Assembly: GCA_016929735.1 (NCBI GenBank)
Contig: JAFGID010000131.1
Location: 1-7,818 of the forward strand
DNA from: Ignavibacteriales bacterium
GTDB taxonomy: Bacteria; Bacteroidota; Ignavibacteria; Ignavibacteriales; Melioribacteraceae
Length of the DNA stretch: 7,818 nucleotides
Direction of reading: 5' to 3'
Under the pieces are notes generated by a model, which was not told the DNA's origin, did not search any database, and saw only the letters and a list, made by a program, of their open reading frames with translations. This document shows, piece after piece, positions 5,574 to 7,818 of this stretch. The position numbers and the translations under genes were made by a program. Every line of letters starts with the position of its first letter. The stretch's first letter is position 1.

Positions 5574-6188
5574 ATGAAAAATTTTCATTATTCGACTATC
5601 GTATTTGATTTAGGGAATGTATTAATCAATTATGATTATACATTAACTGCAAATGCGGTTGAAAAAATCGAAAAAGGTTTTGGGCAAAAATTTATTGATT
5701 TTTTCAAGAATAATTTTAAGCTTATTAAAAGTTTGGAAAAAGGTGAAATTACTTCCACGCTTTTTTTGATCGAACTAGAAAAAGTTTTTGGGAATAAAAT
5801 TAGTCGAGATGATTTATGTCAGTTTTATTCAGATGTTTTCTCTCCTAACGCAGAAATGATTTCTTTATTACCAGAATTAAAAAGTAAGTTTAAAATTGTT
5901 CTTATGTCAAATACTAATGAGATACATAAAAAATATAGTTGGGGAAAATATGATTTTGTTAAATATTTTGACAAAATGATACTGTCGCACGAAGTAAAAT
6001 ATGCCAAACCTGAAGAAGGAATTTACAAAGCGGTAATGGAATTTACGCAACACCCACCAAATGAACATTTTTATGTTGATGATTATCTGTCATTTATCGA
6101 GGCTGGTAAAAAAGTTGGATGGGATGCAGTGCAGTTTACCTGTTATGAGAAATTTTTTGAAGAATTGAAAATTAGAAATATATTATAA
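5574..6188 (+). CDS. HAD-superfamily phosphatase, YihX-like
   Basis: The ATG at 5574 gives 204 residues, typical for this group; an in-frame GTG two codons earlier is less likely. The four HAD motifs are visible. Motif I is FDLGNVLINYD (11-21) with nucleophile Asp12. Motif II is LMSNTN (110-115) with Ser112. Motif III is KYAKPE (142-147) with Lys145. Motif IV is YVDD (167-170) with Asp169/Asp170. A helical cap lies between motifs I and II. Gly14 takes the place of the usual second Asp of motif I, as in the DLGNV form of E. coli YihX, an alpha-glucose-1-phosphate phosphatase; the SNTN-xxH segment also matches YihX. The likely role is hydrolysis of a sugar phosphate or other small phosphomonoester in the cytoplasm. 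It lies 27 bases before a sugar-nucleotidyltransferase gene, so a shared sugar-phosphate pathway is a reasonable inference; the substrate is unproven. Confidence 0.85.
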   Translation: MKNFHYSTIVFDLGNVLINYDYTLTANAVEKIEKGFGQKFIDFFKNNFKLIKSLEKGEITSTLFLIELEKVFGNKISRDDLCQFYSDVFSPNAEMISLLPELKSKFKIVLMSNTNEIHKKYSWGKYDFVKYFDKMILSHEVKYAKPEEGIYKAVMEFTQHPPNEHFYVDDYLSFIEAGKKVGWDAVQFTCYEKFFEELKIRNIL

Positions 6189-6215
6189 CTTTAATAAAAA
6201 TTTTGATGAGTAAAA

Positions 6216-7727
6216 ATGGGAAAGAATAATAATAGTAATGATATTCTTAAACTTGCTGAGGCAAATTCCTTACCTTTTAAATATGGAATCAAAGAAACAG
6301 CTATTATTTTAGCAGCAGGTCATGGAAAAAGGATACGCTCACAACGTTCTAAGATGCTTCATAGAATATGGGAGAAACCGACAGTGCTAAGAGTATATGA
6401 TGCTTGTCGGAATGCTATAAAAAAATTAAATATCGCAATTGTAGTGGGAATAAAAGCTGAGGATGTGATATCTTTTGTCAAACGCAGAGATAATACTTGT
6501 TATATTTATCAGGAGGAACAACGGGGCACAGGCCATGCCGTACAGGTGGCCCTCCAAAATTTAAATGGCAAAAAATATACCGGTAATGTTTATATCTTCC
6601 CAGGCGATATGGGGTTGATTGACGAACAAACGATAAAAATGTTTAGGAAATCTTTTATTAGTTCGGGTGCAGATATGATGGTTTTAACAGGTCGGTTTAC
6701 GGGTGAAAGCTCTAAGAATACTTATGGAAGAATAATTAGAGTAAAAAGCAAAGATATTGAAGGTCGCTCATCAGGTAAGGATGTTAATAAGGTAATAGAA
6801 ATTATTGAACATAAAGATATTCTCAATTTGCCAATTAATAAAATGTACGAAGTTACATTTAATAACAGAAAGTACCGTTATTCGAAAAAGGAATTAATAA
6901 ATATTGATGAATTTAACTCGGGTGTTTATGCCTTTAAATTTGAGAAGCTTACTGAATTAATCAGTAAGTTAAAAAGCAATAATGTTCAAAAAGAGATTTA
7001 TATCACGGATTTAATTAGTTTATTTAATAAAAAAGGTTATACTGTTCGGGGAATTAGCCCACACCACCAACATGTTTTAATGGGCTTCAACAATAAATCC
7101 GTGCTTGCCCAAATGGAATCAATCGCTCGCCAAATCGTATATGAAAAAATAAAAGATATTATTGAAATTGATGACCCGGAAGATTTTTTCATAGATGATG
7201 AAGTTGTTAAAGATATATTAAAAATGGATAAGAAAGGAAAGCCGCTTGATATTAAAATCGGCAAAGGGGTTTATATCGGAAAAGGAGTAAAATTAAACTA
7301 CAATCTGAATCTGAAGAAAAATGTCTATGTTAACGGGAATGTAATTTTTGATAAAAACGTGACCGTGTGGGAAAATGTTCATTTGTCATGCTTCGAAAAC
7401 CAAAAGTTAATGTTGAATGAAAATGTCGAAATCTTGTGGGGCAATATTATTAAAGGAAATATTATTATTGGTAAAAATTCCAGAATTGAATCAAGCGTTA
7501 ATATGACGGGGAGTGATGAATATCCATTGAGAATTGGAGAAAATGTTACAATCAAAGGAACGAGTTATGTTTTCGGTTCAATCATTGACAATGGTGTTTT
7601 TATTGAGCATAGTGTTTTAATAAAAAAGAAAATTAGTAAATTGATTAAGAGAAATGGCGAAGTACAACGCATAAGGTTTTTCTTACCTATGCCAAGTGGT
7701 ATTGATGCTATTGATAGTTTAGATTAA
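6216..7727 (+). CDS. GlmU-like sugar nucleotidyltransferase with divergent beta-helix domain
   Basis: The protein has 503 residues. After a 27-residue extension, the N-terminal Rossmann-like domain follows the GlmU uridylyltransferase: ILAAGHGKRIRSQRSKMLH (31-49), QEEQRGTGHA (99-108), PGDMGLI (129-135; Asp131 is the expected metal ligand), TYGRI (169-173), VIEIIEHKD (193-201), DEFNSGVYAF (231-240) and EIYITDLI (260-267). It is expected to transfer a nucleotidyl group from an NTP to a sugar-1-phosphate, with GlcNAc-1-P or a related sugar most likely. From about 343 to 470 hexapeptide turns (IKIGKG, VYIGKG, VTVWEN, IRIGEN) build a left-handed beta-helix. This part lacks the GlmU acetyltransferase segments HLSYIGD and NYDG, so acetyl transfer to GlcN-1-P is unlikely. 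The C-terminal tail RIRFFLPMPSGIDAI (485-499) is of unknown role. The gene lies between a HAD phosphatase and trkA, probably in one operon. It should not be annotated as plain glmU. Confidence 0.8.
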   Translation: MGKNNNSNDILKLAEANSLPFKYGIKETAIILAAGHGKRIRSQRSKMLHRIWEKPTVLRVYDACRNAIKKLNIAIVVGIKAEDVISFVKRRDNTCYIYQEEQRGTGHAVQVALQNLNGKKYTGNVYIFPGDMGLIDEQTIKMFRKSFISSGADMMVLTGRFTGESSKNTYGRIIRVKSKDIEGRSSGKDVNKVIEIIEHKDILNLPINKMYEVTFNNRKYRYSKKELINIDEFNSGVYAFKFEKLTELISKLKSNNVQKEIYITDLISLFNKKGYTVRGISPHHQHVLMGFNNKSVLAQMESIARQIVYEKIKDIIEIDDPEDFFIDDEVVKDILKMDKKGKPLDIKIGKGVYIGKGVKLNYNLNLKKNVYVNGNVIFDKNVTVWENVHLSCFENQKLMLNENVEILWGNIIKGNIIIGKNSRIESSVNMTGSDEYPLRIGENVTIKGTSYVFGSIIDNGVFIEHSVLIKKKISKLIKRNGEVQRIRFFLPMPSGIDAIDSLD

Positions 7728-7738
7728 AAATTTTTAAT

Positions 7739-7743
7739 AGGAA
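7739..7743 (+). promoter_or_regulatory. Shine-Dalgarno site of trkA
   Basis: AGGAA lies 6 bases before the ATG at 7750. It supports this start for the edge-truncated gene and translation from the same transcript as the nucleotidyltransferase. Confidence 0.5.
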
Positions 7744-7749
7744 TTCAAA

Positions 7750-7818
7750 ATGAATATTGTTATTGCCGGTGCAGGTGAAGTGGGTTATCACTTAGTTAAG
7801 CAACTTTCGAATGAGGAA
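7750..7818 (+). CDS. trkA: TrkA-like potassium-uptake NAD-binding protein, N-terminal fragment
   Basis: Twenty-three codons are present before the window ends. The peptide begins MNIVIAGAGEVGYHLVKQL: a first beta strand, the dinucleotide-binding glycine motif G7-A-G9-E-V-G12, and the Y-H-L-x-K-Q-L helix that is characteristic of TrkA. TrkA is the cytoplasmic RCK/KTN regulatory subunit that binds nucleotides and gates a TrkH/TrkG potassium transporter. The TrkH partner would be expected just beyond the window. The gene starts 22 bases after the nucleotidyltransferase stop and is probably co-transcribed. Other Rossmann-fold proteins with RCK domains are possible, but the E-V-G-Y-H-L sequence fits TrkA best. 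Confidence 0.82.
   Translation, partial: MNIVIAGAGEVGYHLVKQLSNEE

Noticed and set aside
5825..6007. Minus-strand open frame of 60 codons
   Set aside because: It is antisense to the HAD phosphatase between motifs II and III and has no supporting features.
7037..7264. Minus-strand open frame of 75 codons, serine- and isoleucine-rich
   Set aside because: It is antisense to the nucleotidyltransferase; its low-complexity composition mirrors the lysine/aspartate-rich coding strand.
6216..7727. Annotation as bifunctional GlmU
   Set aside because: The uridylyltransferase motifs are present, but the acetyltransferase segments that define the bifunctional enzyme are not found in the C-terminal half.

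Overview
The window is a low-GC bacterial chromosome segment with dense coding. I place it in the Bacteroidota/Chlorobiota (FCB) group. The support is a TonB-dependent outer-membrane receptor, a protein resembling the DUF4922 family known mainly from Bacteroidota, mostly weak or absent Shine-Dalgarno sites, and TAnnTTTGY elements (the Bacteroidota -7 promoter motif) upstream of four genes. The genus cannot be read from the sequence.

Left part, all on the minus strand and read right to left: a TonB-dependent receptor (3498-5438), a two-domain family 2 glycosyltransferase (1816-3288), a GalT/HIT-fold DUF4922-like protein 2 bases downstream of it (809-1813), tRNA-Lys(UUU) with its own hairpin terminator (652-723), archease (149-580), and the first 22 codons of RtcB (1-65, cut by the window edge). 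Archease and RtcB form an RNA-ligation module, since archease activates the RtcB ligase. The glycosyltransferase and GalT-fold genes are almost certainly one transcript and probably act on the same glycan or sugar nucleotide. That pair is the least understood part of the window.

A 135-base divergent spacer (5439-5573) separates the receptor from the right-hand part. It carries candidate promoters in both directions, an AT-rich 8-8-8 inverted repeat, and a 12-base inverted repeat that covers both start codons.

Right part, on the plus strand: a YihX-like HAD phosphatase (5574-6188), a GlmU-like nucleotidyltransferase whose left-handed beta-helix has lost the GlmU acetyltransferase signature (6216-7727), and the first 23 codons of trkA (7750-7818, cut by the edge). 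Gaps of 27 and 22 bases suggest one operon. No insertion sequence, CRISPR array, prophage or frameshifted gene was seen. The points most worth following are the glycosyltransferase/GalT-fold pair and the GlmU-like protein.
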